Below are positions 34,330 through 35,115 of a stretch of 35,115 nucleotides of DNA, in pieces. The position numbers and the translations under genes are program-made. This DNA comes from Longimicrobiales bacterium (GTDB lineage Bacteria > Gemmatimonadota > Gemmatimonadetes > Longimicrobiales > Gaopeijiaceae). The notes under the pieces were generated by a model. It did no database searches. It saw nothing but the letters and a program-made list of their open reading frames with translations, and was not told the origin of the DNA. The stretch lies in NCBI GenBank assembly GCA_029245345.1, contig JAQWPM010000028.1, positions 1 through 35,115 of the forward strand, in the 5' to 3' direction. Each line of letters opens with the position of its first letter. The stretch's first letter is position 1.

Positions 34330-34365
34330 GCGAGCGCCGCGGCGGTCACCCGCTGCGGCGCTCGC
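34330..34365 (+). terminator. 16-bp hairpin downstream of the CAU tRNA
   Basis: GCGAGCGCCGCGGCGG pairs with CCGCTGCGGCGCTCGC, with one G-U, around TCAC. It begins 13 bases after the tRNA and is very GC-rich, but no T tract follows. It may be a terminator of unusual form or a 3'-processing/stalling structure. Confidence 0.5.
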
Positions 34366-34451
34366 AGCAGCCCCGAGATCAGGCGGTCCCAGACGATGAG
34401 ATCGGTGACCTAATGCTCAGATTCATCCAGGGGCACGAGTAGACCCACCCT

Positions 34452-34607
34452 GTGGAGCGCGATATTTATCGAGTGATTGCTACTGACACGGAAGGCATAA
34501 GATGGGAGCGCTACACGCTCGTCATCTGGCCGGCCGTGCGGCAGAATCGCGAGACGTTCGGTAGCCTCTTTTCCGGACTTCACCCATCGCATGCGGAGGC
34601 GGGATGA
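34452..34607 (+). CDS. Possible 51-residue protein upstream of the SGNH hydrolase
   Basis: From GTG 34452 a frame of 51 codons runs to a TGA that overlaps the hydrolase start as ATGA, the coupling style seen throughout this window. The product (opening MERDIYRVIATDTEGIRWER) is not recognised. It contains two Trp and several aromatic residues. No good ribosome site precedes it, and the first codons are less GC-rich at third positions than is usual here. It fills the otherwise empty 286-base gap after the tRNA, together with the hairpin. Confidence 0.25.
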   Translation: MERDIYRVIATDTEGIRWERYTLVIWPAVRQNRETFGSLFSGLHPSHAEAG

Positions 34608-35115
34608 GATTGCCCATGTTTTTTGCGACTGTTGCCTGCTTGTCCGCTACTGCACCGCTGGCCGGGCAGGCAGAAGACTGGGGGTCGCTGACACGGTACC
34701 GCGAGGCAAATGAGCAGCTCGGTCTCCCCTTGGCCGGTGAGGACCGGGTCGTGTTCTACGGCAATTCCATCACAGACGCGTGGGCATCGCACTTCGCTCA
34801 GATGTTTCCTGGCAAACCTTACGTAGGCCGAGGCATTAGCGGGCAGACGACGCCACAGATGTTGGTGCGATTTCGCCAGGATGTGATCGCGTTGGAGCCC
34901 GCGGTTGTGGTTATCCTGGCAGGAACCAACGATATCGCTGGGAACACGGGTCCGTCGACACAGGCCATGATCCAAGACAACCTCGCCTCAATGGTGGAAC
35001 TAGCCCGAGCGAACGCGATCAACGTGGTACTTAGCTCAGTCCTTCCAGCGTCTGATTACCGTTGGCGACCCGGCTTGGAGCCGGGCCCAAAGATCGTCGC
35101 GCTCAACGAATGGAT
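34604..35115 (+). CDS. Secreted SGNH/GDSL-type esterase, N-terminal part (runs off window)
   Basis: The visible 170 codons start with a signal peptide (MRLPMFFATVACLSATAPLAG, likely cleavage after GQA at 23). The SGNH blocks follow in order: block I FYGNSITDAW, with nucleophile Ser55; block II GRGISGQTT, with its oxyanion glycine; and block III LAGTNDIAGN, with Asn109. Block V, with the catalytic Asp and His, lies beyond the window edge. Block I has Asn where GDSL enzymes have Asp, a variant (GNSIT) common in secreted platelet-activating-factor acetylhydrolase-like and carbohydrate esterases. GGAGG lies four bases before the ATG. The substrate is unknown; deacetylation of a glycan is one possibility. 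Confidence 0.9.
   Translation, partial: MRLPMFFATVACLSATAPLAGQAEDWGSLTRYREANEQLGLPLAGEDRVVFYGNSITDAWASHFAQMFPGKPYVGRGISGQTTPQMLVRFRQDVIALEPAVVVILAGTNDIAGNTGPSTQAMIQDNLASMVELARANAINVVLSSVLPASDYRWRPGLEPGPKIVALNEW

Noticed and set aside
34410-34592. 60-codon frame on the minus strand upstream of the SGNH gene
   Set aside because: No ribosome site, no recognisable domain and atypical composition; the opposite-strand frame overlapping the esterase start is slightly more plausible.
1-35115. CRISPR arrays, transposases, integrases, toxin-antitoxin or anti-phage systems
   Set aside because: I looked for spaced direct repeats and for the usual protein motifs on both strands and saw none; only the tRNA-Ser junction hints at past mobility.

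Overview
This is a GC-rich, gene-dense chromosomal segment from a Gram-negative bacterium. The evidence for an outer membrane is a TolC-type channel, two RND pumps, an outer-membrane beta-barrel protein and a lipoprotein. Chromosome segregation uses ScpAB, not MukBEF. GlnRS carries a YqeY-like tail, GTG and TTG starts are common, and genes often overlap by 1-4 bases. Together these suggest Gemmatimonadota or a related phylum, but that assignment is an inference from general gene content and is not proven. Most of the window is core metabolism and housekeeping; I see no prophage, insertion sequence or CRISPR array.

Layout. 1-816 is the 3' end of purH, closed by a terminator. A convergent TlpA-like thioredoxin follows. 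Then comes a 3'-truncated ABC ATPase gene lying against tRNA-Ser(UGA). ispG (2263-3483) makes an isoprenoid precursor. 3689-12751 is one efflux operon: membrane fusion protein, TolC-like channel and two different RND pumps, with overlapping or nearly abutting ends. 12858-14989 is a self-contained envelope unit: a near-consensus sigma-54 promoter, a beta-barrel protein, a secreted Cys- and Tyr/Gly-rich protein, and a strong hairpin terminator. glnS and gltX overlap by one base. lexA follows from its own TTGACA promoter, and tadA, a GHL10-type lipoprotein and a small membrane protein are coupled behind it.

An NhaC-family antiporter converges on that cluster. pyrR-pyrB-pyrC form a translationally coupled pyrimidine operon ending in a bidirectional terminator shared with rpsT on the other strand. 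A site-2-protease homologue, scpA, scpB and a pseudouridine synthase (rluB/rsuA family) follow. After a 400-base stretch with a possibly frameshifted small gene comes upp. trkA-trkH (potassium uptake) run leftwards. A CAU-anticodon tRNA, probably Ile2, and a truncated SGNH/GDSL hydrolase close the window.

The best candidates for something new are three. The LexA homologue has kept the DNA-binding domain but appears to have lost both the Ala-Gly cleavage site and the catalytic lysine. The two-gene envelope unit has a textbook sigma-54 promoter and no obvious annotation. The ABC-gene/tRNA-Ser junction carries three copies of a tRNA T-arm sequence and looks like a recombination scar.
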